Source of the DNA: Hymenopellis radicata
Lineage: Eukaryota; Basidiomycota; Agaricomycetes; Agaricales; Physalacriaceae
Assembly: GCA_015501595.1 (NCBI GenBank)
Contig: JADNRX010000025.1
Coordinates: forward strand, 248,001 to 312,000
DNA: 64,000 nucleotides
Reading direction: 5' to 3'
Under the pieces are notes generated by a model. The model was not told the DNA's origin and did no database searches. It worked only from the letters and a program-made list of their open reading frames with translations. A program made the position numbers and the translations under genes. Positions 22,361 through 34,335 of this stretch are shown in pieces; position 1 is the stretch's first letter; every line of letters starts with the position of its first letter.

Positions 22361-22850
22361 GCACGTTTTTGATGGCGGGTTAGTCTGGAGGCCGTGTGCG
22401 GTGAAAAAAGCGATTAATGCGTCCGAGGACAGCCCTCCATTCAAATTGGCCCTCCATGCCACGGTTGCAGGCGAATGCCGACTCATCTTGAGTCACGTCC
22501 GCCTGGCGGAGGAAGCACGAGGAGAATAGGTTTATTCTGGCCTGATAAGCTAGAACATGTGATGAAAATCGTTGGATATCAAGCGCGTCGTGAGGGAACA
22601 AGTATGCAGAGCTCGAGTAGTCGCCAAGCTATCGCGATTTTGACCAGATATGTCGAAGAGAAACACTTAAACCCTCCCGAGAGCTGAGCTTGGGTTTTCC
22701 AAATGTTGATTACAGCTTTTATCAACAAGGTAGTGATCATAAAGGACGGGAATTGACGCTTACGTAAACACATCGCGTCTCCTCGTCCGTTCAGCATAAT
22801 TCAAATTCAATTATGGTAGTCTCCCTCTGGCCGTCTCTGGTCAACACTGC
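22361..22850 (+). repeat. Diverged duplicate (copy A) of the promoter and start region of the gene at 34336
   Basis: Matches 33465-34360 in the same orientation over several blocks: 'GTGCGGTGAAAAAA', 'GATTAATGCGTCCGAGGACA', 'GAGCTGAGCTTGGGTTTTCC', 'TTTTATCAACAAGGTAGTGA' and finally 'CAATTATGGTAGTCTCCCTC', which includes the start codon and splice donor of the 34336 gene. It lacks the MITE present in copy B and lacks the downstream exons. Confidence 0.85.
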
Positions 22851-23600
22851 GGAATCGTGCATTTGGCTACGTGCCGGTGAATTACGGTTTGGCTTCGCGC
22901 CGGCTGTTTGCTACAGATTGCCACTGTGACTAGACGCGAGTTCTTACTCGGAGGATGGCGTACTAGTACTAGAAGCGCGGGGGCGTGGGCTCCTATGTTG
23001 ACTTTTGTTCTTTCCTGGTATGTTATACACCTCTTAATTGACTATTTCCTTATGCTGACGAGTCGTTCATAAACTCTGTTGAAATGTTGTCTGTAAGGTT
23101 TTCCTTGATTTTGATCTGATATCGAGGTTAACGCTGCTGCTTTGTAGCCGTCGATTTTGGTTACATGAAAACACTACTCTGTTGAATCCTGAGCTTACCC
23201 GTGTAGCCCCCATGTTTGGCAGCGGGTTCGGTACGTGGCGTGAGAATCTGAGATGATTGACCCTCTACTTGCTGACTATACATTGTACAATAGGTGTCAA
23301 TTTCTTTTCGCGACTTGCTACGATGTTCGCATCGACTGGTTAGTCGACTGCGCTGTTGTCGGTAAGCCGGGATTCCTTCTTCTACCTGAGTGTCTTCTTC
23401 ATGGAGTCGTGATTGTCGCTGCTTGATGCTTGAAGCGTGAGTCTTGTTTTAATCACTTGTCCCAACGACTAATTACCGTGCTACAAGTCGATATACCTTT
23501 TTACGGACTACTCATCCTGTCAATAGTAGTACTGGTACGCGACTGTCTTTGCTTGTTGTTCGAGATGCTCATGCCGCACACAGATACTAGACTGTACTTG

Positions 23601-23924
23601 GCATGGCGCGTGCTTGCCGGGAGGCGTCGCGTTATGCCCGTCGCCGTTCATACCGCGGCACTGAGGCCCATACGCAGATCCGTACGACGCTGCCGAGAGA
23701 GTAGGCGTCGAGTGTTGGCTGTTGGGACGATGGCCGGGACTCTTCAGAGCTGCGTCCTCCTCCCAGTCCGGTTCGTCGCTGGTCCAACCTGGTGAAGATT
23801 CACTTCCATCACCCGTTCGGCAAGCTTGGGATGAGAGGGTGACCGCCGTTCACGTCCTTCCGCTCCAGCGCCATCGGAATCGAGAAGCATGTCAAGTGCA
23901 AGCCAGACGTCTTCGAGCGCGGTG
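23601..23924 (-). pseudogene. Inverted, decayed fragment of the Zn2Cys6 regulator gene
   Basis: About 324 bp matching the reverse complement of 48740-49080, the C-terminal coding part of the regulator at 46244-49325. Long near-identical blocks include 'GGGACGATGGCCGGGACTCT' and 'CTTCCATCACCCGTTCGGCA'. A deletion of about 20 bp and several indels break the frame. No start, intron or other part of the gene is present nearby, so this is a segmental copy, not a functional gene. Confidence 0.88.
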
Positions 23925-24027
23925 TGTGTACAATGCTACACGAAAGTAGTCGGTCCCAATGGCCAAAGCAGATATTAGTACAGGAGAAATAGAAGCCTAG
24001 GATTTGTGTACTACAGTGGTATACTAT

Positions 24028-26101
24028 TCAGTCAACCCACGTCGTTCTCTCCAAATCAAACGCCGCCTTCGGTTCATATTTCCCGCCCGTCTCAGTCTGC
24101 GCCTCCAGCCTCGTCTTGACGCTCCGATGCACCCGAATCCCATTCGACTTCTGCTTCGGAATGAACCGCCCCCGGCCCATATTCCACCCGAAATACACCG
24201 CCCACGAGTTGTTTCCACGCTGGTACCGCTGCTTCAGCGGCAAGAACTCGAGGATCCACCAGAACCACGCGAGGCTCAGCTGGTCGTATATCGGGCACAG
24301 CGCGTCTTGCAGGTCGAGCTCCTCCTCGCTCTTGCGGGGCACCGGCAAAGCCTCGCTGTTGGCGTAGTTTCCCAGGGCGGCCTCCTGCTGCGCCTGGGAG
24401 CGCTGCGTCGAGGAGGGAATGGACTTAATGCGCAGGTTGCCGAGGGGGAGTGCGGGTGGGCGGGGCGCGACGTGCGGGTACAGGCTGTCGGGGTCGAGCC
24501 CGATGCTCCGGAGGCCGTCGCAGTCGAACATGATGCCACTGTTGGTCCTGAAGCATTCCCGGATCATCCAACGCAGCGGAACGCGCGCCAGGTTGTGCGC
24601 CGTCTCGTTGTCGACTGATCCGCCGCCAACATCTGCTTATGTTAGAATTGAGATGCTATTTCCGCCCAAGTTTACTCACCGCAGTGGCAGCCAGCGAACC
24701 ACACCTTGGAGAAATCAGCAACGTCTTTCAACCGCACAACAACCAAGGAACCTTACCTCGTCAATGTCCGTGGGCTGAGCGGGATCCCTATCGTACCGGC
24801 GCTCCATGAGATGCTGCGACTTTTGCTTGGACAAATGGCGCTTCGGGTGCGGGGCCTTCTGATCTGAGATACTGAGAGTCTTCTCCTTCTCGTTCGGCCG
24901 GTTCCACAGGTTGGGCTTGAACTTTGCGCGCCGCTCGTCAAGTGACACAGCATGCCGGAACGTCCGCACAATCGTGTTGGAAGTCGTAAACGGCAGGCGC
25001 TTCGGGATGAGGCCGACTGAATTAACCGTGTCCCTCGAAGGCAGTCAATATCACAAGACAGTGGGTGGCGCAGGAAGAGCGCTCACCAGACCCCAATAAA
25101 TTCAATGTCGACATCGATAGAGAAGGCCTTGGGACAAAGTAAGTGCGATGAACTCTAATGGGATGTGGCGGGCCTAACCTTCTTGAAGGCATTCGACTGC
25201 TTCCAGCCTGTCTCGCTCTCGTCCGTATACATTTTGTAGGCAAACGGAATTTGCTGATGATTGCACGCGGGGAGTAAGCCCACCTGTGCATACGTCAGCA
25301 CAGGCCTCCTGAGGTCCAACGTAAGAAACCCACCTTGTGTATCATCCCCGCTAAGCTGAGATATGATTAGTTCGCATATCGCAGGTAGTAAAGATAGCTT
25401 TGCATACCTCCGGGCGGTATATGCGCCCCGGGAGAACCCAAAAATGCAGATACGGTCATTGGCGATGTCTGGGACCTCCGTTAGACCGGCGCAAAGGGTA
25501 CGGCAAGGTAGACGTACAATTTTGCATCAAGAATTCGTAGCCTCCTAATCACCCGTGAGCTGAACTGTCAGTGTAGGTAGAATGGAACGAACCCATAACG
25601 TGCGCGTCCAAGTTCCAGGCTATCGCCTCATCGATGAACTACGAGAAGAATTTTTGAGCGCAGCTGCTGCTCAGACGCGACGGATGGCTCACCTTTAATA
25701 TCTTCGACATGAAGGGGGTTGCAATTTGGGGTGCGGTATATGTGCCGATCCCAGCTCTATTTCTGGGTCAGCCTGATAACGAGGACGGGACGGAATACAG
25801 CCCACTGGTAGTACACCATTTGCTTGTTGCGGTCCCCTTTCGGTAGCATGGAGAAGAATTGGACAATATTCGAATTGTCTTGGTCAAATTGGTCCCCAGT
25901 TCCATCGAAGCAGAGTACAAGAGTTCTGTACGGGTGGTCAGGGGGGATTACTGGGGACCCCGATGTGCCGTTCGCGGTTTGCTGCGAGGAGGTAGATCCC
26001 TGAGGGGATGCTGGCAGACTCGAGGTCCCATTGTGGTCGACCACCACAGTGTTTTCCGTGTCAGAGCGAGTGTGTTCGTTGGAGGTAGGGGAGGATTCCA
26101 T
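24028..26101 (-). CDS. DUF2235 (Tle1-like phospholipase domain) alpha/beta-hydrolase
   Basis: Many exons on the minus strand from ATG at 26101. After a low-complexity N terminus the DUF2235 core begins 'RTLVLCFDGTGDQFDQDNSN'. It includes the nucleophile elbow 'ICIFGFSRGAYTARSLAGMI' (GxSxG as G-F-S-R-G), 'GVWDTVNSVGLIPKRLPF', 'FRHAVSLDERRAKFKPNLW' and 'WFAGCHCDVGGGS' with an Asp-Val-Gly motif. The C terminus is rich in Trp and aromatic residues ('LSLAWFWWILEFLPLKQRY'). The family is shared with bacterial Tle1 phospholipases; in fungi its substrate is unknown. It appears intact, though exact exon ends were not all resolved. Confidence 0.87.
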
Positions 26102-27804
26102 TGCCCAGTAAACAGACGCCGCAGAAATAATTTATATGGCGTCGCCGCGCTCCTAATCCGGACGGTTCACAGGTCAATTGCTGAACCTTTGTTTTCGACC
26201 TGTTCCATCCCGAAAAAGCGTTGGAAACTTATCGATTTTCGTTATCATCGGATCCGAAAAGGATTCCGCCGCCACCGACATTGGCTGTCCGACTTCCATT
26301 CATCCTGTATTAGCAACTGGAGAAAAAATAATGCCTGTTCGACGCATCCGGGGATTGGCGGCGAATAGTGGAACCCGAACTGACAGTTGTGACCCAGTAT
26401 TTCCCACTGAGAGAACTATGGCTGACAGGGCATATGAAGGGAGGCTCTCACCTGACAATCAGTGTGGCGGAAAATAGCCCGAGGAGCTTGTTGACATGCC
26501 TGTACAGACGGCGGGCCGCGTCGGACCGTAATAGCACCGGGGCCCACCGCGTCGATTTGCAGATAAGTACAGACATAATACATTGAACTTGGTATAGTAG
26601 GTGGTTGTTTGAGGTATTCCGAAGAGAGGAGAAGGAGTTGTGCTGCCTCCAGGCCTCCAGACGGTGTGGTGTGTGCTCGTATGCGTCCGCGCTCGCGAAC
26701 AGTACTCGCAGCATACGCAGACCGATACAAAGCAAGCGCTTGCCACTGCTTCGTCGACGCGCCACCGGGGATGGCGCATACGCACGCCTCAGTGACTGTC
26801 TCTGGGCATTTGTCAGACTAGAGGAGTGCGGGGTTGGCGTCAGATGTAGTGCAGCTCGGAGGGCTTACCAGAGATAATTAAAAAAACTAGAATAGTCAGT
26901 CGGTAAGTGTAAAGCATGTCAACGACGCCCAAAGAGACGCCGGCGATACAATATACCAGGACTTGGACACGTACCTTCTGCGCGATATTGCGATCAGACG
27001 GCCTACATTTGGCGATGCCTTCGTAAATCCTCGTCGATCCACCTATAGCTAGTTAGACTTGCGCTCCGGCTCCATTCTAGATACCTGTCTTCTCCATTTA
27101 CCAGTTATTGAAAGGCGTACTGAACGGCCGCGGTGTACAAAAAGAAGAGAAGGCAGGATTGAGATGGCTGTCGAAAGTCACACGTTGCTTGTCGAAGAGC
27201 AGTGGGACTAAGTTGTGGCGGAAGGACAGCAGAGACGGAGTGATGGGAGCCTGGAAATATACTGATGAAAATGAAAAGGGAAATGAAGAAGAAAGTTGCA
27301 CCGTCTTGAGCTAGACGCGTCCGCGACCCCAACCAGCCCAAATTCAAACTCCTGTCCTTGTTGTAGGCGCTGACGTGACGGCGCAGCAGTCCAGCCAGCA
27401 TCTTGAAGCCCGGCGTCATCGTCTACAAGTGTAGCTGCTCCAGCTTACGCGTTCGCGCCATGCTCGTTGTGAGAGCAAAATCATTAGTGGTAGTTGCTGG
27501 TAACTTCAAAAGGTCGTTGTTCGGGTCCGAAAAGCCTGCCGGCACATGCTAGGACCTCCAGTAACCGGTCTCACCGCGCCCGTACGTACACAAAACATCG
27601 GGAAGTTCCCCACCGAAGTCGCGACACGTCAAACAGATGATTATTGAATTATTGACATATGAACTCTAGTCTCTAATCATCTTGCGCTTCCTGTCGGCTT
27701 TAGCCGTCTTGTCTGATCTTATCTTTCCCCTCTTCGTTAGTCAAATTGAAATTCGAGCTGTCGGATTTTACCGATTCATCAGCTGACCAAAAACGGGTAC
27801 AATC
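26102..27804. other. Intergenic region between the DUF2235 gene and the allantoicase relic
   Basis: About 1.7 kb with no supported gene. On the minus strand 27300-27470 reads like a broken coding fragment ('MARTRKLEQLHL', a stop, then 'TMTPGFKMLAGLLRRHVSAY'). I do not recognise it and found no continuing exon. Other short open frames here look random. Confidence 0.45.
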
Positions 27805-28340
27805 ATGAACGCCTTCCTTCCTACTTACAACAGTATTGCCATTGGTGCCCGCGTCCTGCAGTCTCTAATGACTTCTTTGCCAGCGCCGAAAATCTCATTC
27901 TCGTCGAGCCCGCGATCAGCCTCAAAGGCCAGTTCGGTCCAAACGGGGCCTCTATCGTGGTTGGGAGTCGCGTCGCCATAATCCCGCCCATGACTGGTGC
28001 ATTATTCGGGCTGGGCACTTCCGGCTCCCTGATTGGTTTCGATATTGACACATCTCATTTTAACGGCAACGAGGCGCCGGCCGTGTCTGTGGATGCCTTT
28101 CTCGGACCGCCTGACATTCAGCCTGCCCACGATGATGCCAGGGTATGTAATTTTTAATTCAGCTGAGTACGCCACTCTCACAAGCTCTCAGTGGATAGAA
28201 CTGCTTGCAAAAATGGACTGCGGGCCTAATGCGCACCTCCAGTATGCATTCAACTCATTACCCGAGATCATGACCATTCAACGAAATCTCTTTCAATCTT
28301 CGCAATTTGGCGAGGTTTTCGAACGGTTCACACACTCGCG
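27805..28340 (+). pseudogene. Allantoicase relic
   Basis: The translated pieces match allantoicase (ureidoglycolate-forming step of purine/allantoin breakdown) in order: 'SNDFFASAENLILVEPAISL', 'GWESRRHNPAHDWCII', 'LGTSGSLIGFDIDTSHFNGN', 'EAPAVSVDAFLGPPDIQPA' and, after an intron-like gap, 'WIELLAKMDCGPNAH'. The pieces lie in different frames within what should be single exons. At least two, probably three or four, single-base frameshifts separate them, and the second allantoicase domain is missing downstream. The gene is dead. Confidence 0.78.
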
Positions 28341-28502
28341 CTATCTATGGCACCTCGAATGAATCTTCTCCGCGCCGGCGCCGTCCACACCGACATGTCA
28401 AATGTTTCATCAAATGCCAACTTGACTTCAACACGAATAAATTGCTAGTGGTTCGCTCCTCGTATATCCCCTGGTCGTGTGCCTTGCCTTGGTTTTCTTG
28501 GC

Positions 28503-28510
28503 TATATAAG
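28503..28510 (+). promoter_or_regulatory. TATA box of the Ppo gene
   Basis: TATATAAG lies 35-42 bases upstream of the chosen start codon at 28545, a spacing that would leave a very short 5' UTR. Confidence 0.55.
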
Positions 28511-28544
28511 ATCTGGGAGCGCACCGAAATCCAAGCTTGCAGGA

Positions 28545-31500
28545 ATGGCAAGCATCACCCCAATTCAGGCCTTCTCACTCGGCGCAGACACCGTCTATCT
28601 CTCCAAGAGGCCTTTGCCTGTTGCTCCTGACGGGCATTATGATTGGGAAAACCAGGCTGATGCCAATACCAGCCCACAGGCCCACGCTGGGGTGACCAAC
28701 CTCATCAACACGGTATTGCATAACCATTCACCTGAACTTCTTTGACTAAGAAACATGGGCAGGTAGAGCACATTGAATCCAAAGGCGCCATTACCCCGGA
28801 CCCGCGCATAGTGGTGTGTATCCATCGATGAGTTATTGCCCAGCTTGAATTTGAGAGATAGGGCGCGTTTGTTGACACGGCGCTCCACCCGGACGCAGTC
28901 GACGATCGTAAGGGTGCTGTGAGCAATTTTGTTTCCGTGTTCCCGACAGCTGACCTAGCACACGACACAGTTTGCAGATGGGCTCACTCTGTTGTCTCGC
29001 CTGCCTCCGGGATCTGATGTGGCCAAACAAATGTCGAACTCTGCGATCTCACTCCTCTACAATACGCTTCCCCACGTTGGTTACACTTTGTCTTAGTTTC
29101 TCCCCAGTGCATCACTGACCCTCAACAGCCTCGCGCGGCATTGCTAGGCCCCGTGCATTCCTTCCGTCAGGCCGACGGTGGAGGGAACAACTTGCAGATT
29201 CCCCACCTGGGCAAAGCCGGAACGCCGTACGCTCGCAGCGTGCAAGGAAAATGGTGCAACGCGCCCACCTCCTTGCCTGACCCCGGTATCATTTTCGACA
29301 CGCTGATGAAAGCGCGCGATGTCCGTCATCCATTTTTTGGCGTCTGATCTGAATCTGATACCTTTCGCAGCGCAAAGACCATCCGGGTGGAAACTCAAGC
29401 TTAACCTTCGCATTTGCCACCATCGTAATTCATTCGCTGTTCAGGACTGACTTGAATGACTGGAGCGTCAACGCCACTAGCTCCTACCTCGATCTAAGCC
29501 CGTTGTACGGCATCAGTAAGTATAGTTTGTTCCCTATTCGAGGATCCTGCTAACCCCGTCGCTCTTCTAGATCAGGCTACCCAGGATTTAGTCCGCAATA
29601 AGGGCGAGGGTCGCGGGCTACTGTATCCCGACACATTCTCTGAAGAGCGCCTCATCTTTCTTCCTCCTGCTGCCAGTGCTCTTCTCGTCATTCTGAATCG
29701 AAACCACAATGTGCGCTTTTCGTCCACTTCTTGTGCCGGCCTCATAACGGTGCCGCAGTATGTTGCAGATATGCTCCTCAAAATCAACGAACGCGGGCGC
29801 TGGACTGACCCTCCCCCGACGGACGCGAAGCTCAGGGCTCAGCAAGACGAAGAGATCTTCCAGACTGCCAGGCTTGTCAAGTAAGTCACCCGACAGGCGT
29901 GGCCGACCAATCTTAACTGGTCTATCACAGCTGTGGCCACTTTATGGGCCTCATCATGTCGGATTATGTTGCCGGTTTCCTTGGGTGTGTGCTCTCACTT
30001 CCTCTCCTTGATTATCATCGACGGGGATCCACATGGCAGACTCTCGGAAGGCAATGCTTGGAACATGAACGCCTTCGACCCCATCAAGTCCAAGGATGGT
30101 ATCGAGGTGGAGCGTGGGCTCGGCAACCACTGCAGCGTCGAATTCAATGTTCTGTACCGGGTAAGCACATGCGCACTCTATCTCATCTAGCGTGACCTGA
30201 TCGACCTCAAGTGGCATCCCACCCTTTCCGCGGCCGACCAACAATGGACGGAAGACGTGTTCAACAAAGTCTTCAATAACAAGCCGTTTGATCAGCTCAC
30301 CATGCAGGACTTCGGGGTGGCCTTCGGACAGACCTTCGCTGCAATCGATGCAGACCCTAGCAAGCGCACGTTTGGCGGGTGAGTCTCTTTACTTCCCTTC
30401 CGAAACGCGGGTCATATGTGAATCGTTGTACAACAGGCTGCAGCGTGGTGCGGATGGGAAATTTTCCGACGACGATATTGCGAAGATCCTCCTCGACGCG
30501 ACGGAGAATCCCGCCGGTGCATATCGGGCGAGGGGGACTCCGACTGTGCTTCGAGTTATCGAGATCATGGGCATCCTGCAGGCTCGACAGTGGGGCGTGT
30601 GTACAATGAACGAGTTCAGGCAGTTCTTGGGGCTGAAGCAGTTCGATGACTTCGAGGATTGGAACCCCGACCCCGCCATTGCCGTCAGTCTCTGGTAGAC
30701 CAATTTGATTGGATTCTGACATTATCATCAGAGTGCCGCACGACGCTTGTACGGGCATATCGACAATCTCGAACTGTACACGGGGCTTCAATGCGAGGAC
30801 ACGATGCCCCTGTCACCTGGACTCCGCTTTGCATCTGGGTACACGGTGCGAGTGAACATTCAACCCATCTCTCGCCATCTTAATCCAACTTACCAGATGA
30901 TGAGGGCTGTCCTCGGTGACGCGATAGCCCTGGTTCGAGGAGACAGGTTCTACACTACTGATTTCACACGTATGGGCAATGATTCTCTACATCGGTCAAC
31001 TCTTATATGTTTTCAGCTGCTAATCTGACGGCCTGGGGATACCAAGATTGCGAGCGCGATCCGAATAATGGCGGTTTCGTACGTTCCTGACCGGTAAATA
31101 TTAAATGTTATTGACGCGATATCTTCGTTTCTAGGGCGGCGAAAGTATGCGTGCACTAGTCTCTTGGCTGTCTCCGCGTTAATACCGTATTTTTTCAGTG
31201 CCCAAGCTCCTCATGCGCCATCTTCCCAGGCATTATCCTTACGTACGCCCGCTGCTACCCTTGCTGAACACGATTTCCGAACCTTTCTTACAGAATTCAG
31301 TCTATGGATGTTTCCCCTTCTTCACTCCCCAGAAGATGAAGCAGAGTCTCACATCCCAAGGGATCGCAGCAAACTATACTTTCGATCGGCCGGTACCCGC
31401 TCCTGAGCCCAAAGTCCTCAATACTTTCACGGGCATCAAGTATGTGTTCAACGATCCCACCCGATTCCCCACTGTGTACGATATGAAAGGTTTGATGCTC

Positions 31501-33256
31501 TTGGCATAAGCGGATACCGCTAACTCGATATGTTGGACTTCATAGGGCTTGGAAATGGCTACGGGTTTTTACTTTGCTTCGACCAGGCTGCGAAGTGCGT
31601 CAGTTCCCGATTTGGTTATACACTAATTCTAACCGTTGCGAACAGGCACGACCCGGATCGAGCGTTGGTGAGGAACTCATCCTCGAATGAAGGCCATTCA
31701 CGCTGATTCGAATCCCAGGCACTCCACGCTCTGTTCCCCACCGAAAGTGCGCTGAGCCAATACCGGACGTGGTACCGCGACTCTGTCACACAGTTGATTA
31801 AGGAGCGCTCATGGAAATACGACGGCGTCCCCGGCAACTATGTTGATATCGTCAAGAACGTCATCAATACCACCTCGGTTCACTGGGCGGCTGATCGTCT
31901 GGTGCGCGTCTTCTACCTCGCTGCAGGAAGCTGGCTGATTCCACTACAGTGTGGCCTTCCCTTGAAAACGAAGGACAACCAGAACGGGCTTTACACGGAG
32001 CAAGAGGTTTACGACATGTTTTCAACTTTGGTTCGTTGTGGCGCAATATTTCCCAGTCCTGCTCTCAACTGACATAACTCCAGTTCACGTACGAATTTCT
32101 GACCACCAATAACCTGATTACTCACCTCGAGCTCATTCAGCCTCACTTTCCTCAGTATAGGCGACAACGAGCACGGGTTCTCCTTGCGCTGGGCCGCGAC
32201 TCAGTCCGGTGGGGTGATACAGGCCCTCATCGCCAAGGCAGTTCTTGAGATCGCCCCACAGAGTGCACCGGTACGTGATACGCCCACTTGGGGTTATGGG
32301 CCATGTTCACACATGACTCAGAACGCCGTCCTTGGATTCATTTCCAACATATCAAGAAAGTTGTGGCCGCAGTCTGAGAAACCGTGCTATCCTTTCCTGA
32401 GCAAGCTCTCTGAAACAGGCAGGCCATTGAACGAATTGGTTGCAACGGTTGTCGGTCTCGCTGTTGGCTCATCTGTGAACTACGCCCAAGGTATGCGTGT
32501 TTCTCCAGTTCAGACTCTGCGTCACTGAAGTCCCCTGCAAGCCGCGGTCCACGTCCTCGATTTCTATCTAGATGATTCACACGAACAGGAGCGCATTCAA
32601 ATCCTCAAGCTTGTCCAGAGTGATGACTCCAAATCGACTGATCTGCTTCGCGGCTATGTCAGAGAGGCAATGCGTAAGAAACGACTTGAGTGTCGAAGTT
32701 TGCTACTGATTCGCTAAACAGGTTTCAACCCACAATTCACCGGACTCTGGCGGGACGTCGCTGCCGACGCTGCGATCCCTCAAGGCACGGGGCTTCCGCC
32801 CATGAATGTCAAAGCTGGCGACCGCATCTGGGCTAGCTTCAAGAATGCGCACATCAATGCAAGTTTTAAAGACTGATCCTGTCCAGACACTATGCTCATT
32901 GTTTTTCGGATTAGGCCTTGGACTTCCCCAACCCCATGACTGTCGATCCCTCGCGTCCTGTGGCCTCTTATAGTCTGAATGGAACCGGGTTCCACGGTTG
33001 CCCAGGTGTAACGTATGCAGAACAGACAATTGCGGAGATTCTCAAGGTCGTCTTCAAGCTCAAGAATGTGCGTCGGGCCGCGGGCGATGCTGGCAGACTG
33101 GCGGGATTCAAGACCGTGATCAATGAAACCGAAACGAAATGTTTATCTGACGCCGTATGGGACGACGAGCCCGTGGCCTGGTTCGATGTATATTGTGGTA
33201 AGCCTGGAGATCTCTGCTTTCAACCCGCCCTCACGAGTCATTAGTACGATGATTAA
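28545..33256 (+). CDS. Ppo-type fatty-acid dioxygenase / P450 fusion (linoleate diol synthase family)
   Basis: Makes oxylipins from linoleate: an N-terminal animal-peroxidase-type dioxygenase domain followed by a P450-like isomerase domain. About 25 short exons read through the whole family consensus: 'DGLTLLSRLPPGSDVAKQMS', 'AGTPYARSVQGKW', 'LTFAFATIVIHSLFRTD' with the distal His, 'SSYLDLSPLYGINQ', 'GLIMSDYVAGFLGL', and the proximal heme motif Y-R-W-H formed by splicing at about 30160/30212. The P450 half shows 'DNEHGFSLRWAATQSGGVIQ' and a heme Cys in 'NGTGFHGCPGVTYAEQ'. A GC-AG intron (32859-32914) is needed before 'ALDFPNPMTVDPSRP'. The best C terminus is '...AWFDYDD', using a last intron 33188-33244. 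No inactivating change was found. Confidence 0.9.
32859..32914 (+). other. GC-AG intron in the Ppo gene
   Basis: 56 bp intron, donor AAT|GCAAGT, acceptor GATTAG. Splicing joins 'KNAHIN' to 'ALDFPNP', as in the family. Confidence 0.75.
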
Positions 33257-33877
33257 GGAGTGAAACTCCCAGGAACGAGATATCCAAGTATTTGGACAGT
33301 TGGAATTGCTAGGGAGGTCTCTGAGGGATAAGTATTCGCAAATCTACATATGCCTATCAAATTGTTCATTTGTTCTCGCTGCCATCCATCATCCGAGTCG
33401 TCCCACCAATTGAGAGTATCTTTGTCCCTCACAAGTGGCGCGCATACTCGACGTATTATTCCGCCTGAAGCTTGAGGCCGTGTCACTGTGCGGTGAAAAA
33501 AGTGATTAATGCGTCCGAGGACAGCCCCGTTGCAGGCGAATGCCGACTCATCTTGTGTCACGTCCGCCTAGCGGAGGAAGCACGAGTTGCGTGCAGGAGA
33601 ATAGGTTTATTCAGAGCTGATAATAGAGCTAGATGATGGTGAAATTGTTGGATACCAAGCGCGTCATGAGGGTACAAGTATGCACAGCTCGACTAGTCGC
33701 AAATCTATGAAGAGAAATACTTAAAGCCTTCGGAGAGCTGAGCTTGGGTTTTCCAAATGTTGCTATGAAATTCTATTTTGGCAGTAGTAAAATCCAGTCA
33801 GGTCGCATGAAGATGATGAAGTGAGATGATCTTGCCTATTTACATTACAGCTTTTATACTGCTTTTATCAACAAGGT

Positions 33878-33882
33878 AGTGA
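33878..33882. repeat. Target-site duplication AGTGA, left
   Basis: AGTGA precedes the MITE and is repeated at 34237-34241. The empty site in copy A near 22727-22731 has one AGTGA only. Confidence 0.75.
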
Positions 33883-34236
33883 AGGACCCCTGGCTATAGG
33901 GTTCGAACTTAGATCCAAAAAAACCAAATTTGGCGATTTTTGGGAATGAACTCCGATCTAAAAAACCAAATTTCGACCCTTTGGTCTACTATGTACTATG
34001 CCTAAGAACCAAATTTGATCAAAATTCGAGCAAAAATCCCGTCAGGGACCGACAATCGTGACCGTGGGAAGCCGCTCTTACCATATATGGACTGTCGGCC
34101 GCGAAGCGGGCCGAAAATTTGGCTTAGCAGCCTTGAACTCCGATTCAAAAAACCAAATCAGGGAAAAATCCGGAAATTTTGAAGAACCAAAAAAGCCAAC
34201 TTTGGGATCTAAGTTCAAACCAATAGCCAGGGGTCC
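33883..34236. mobile_element. MITE-like non-autonomous element with terminal inverted repeats
   Basis: 354 bp, no coding capacity. The ends pair as an imperfect inverted repeat of about 50 bp; the outer 'GGACCCCTGGCTAT' is perfect on both sides. The interior is AT-rich with repeated 'AACCAAATTT'-like words. Flanked by AGTGA. The homologous locus at 22.7 kb lacks it. The superfamily is not evident from the 5 bp duplication, and no autonomous partner is in the window. Confidence 0.85.
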
Positions 34237-34335
34237 AGTGACTAAAGGAACGAAACGACGTGACAAGGGGACCTCGGTCACTTACTTAATCACATTCGTT
34301 CTCTCATCCGTCCTCGTCCGTGCAGCACTACAATT

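Larger units (their letters stand above)
22221..24027. other. Gene-poor interval with a duplicated promoter and a gene relic
   Basis: Contains promoter-duplicate copy A (22361-22850), an unassigned stretch at 22851-23600, and the inverted zinc-cluster-regulator relic (23601-23924). Nothing else was recognised. Confidence 0.6.
33257..34335. other. Promoter interval of the 34336 gene, with repeat and MITE
   Basis: No gene. Contains promoter copy B (33465-34360) split by the MITE 33883-34236. Confidence 0.6.

Noticed and set aside
26416..26877. Frames of 90-108 codons on both strands
   Set aside because: Composition looks random, no motif, and no neighbouring exon extends them.
27105..27480. 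Minus-strand frame 'MTPGFKMLAGLLRRHVSAYN...' as a gene
   Set aside because: A stop lies just upstream of it, no continuing exon was found, and the family is not recognised; kept only as a possible relic within the intergenic entry.
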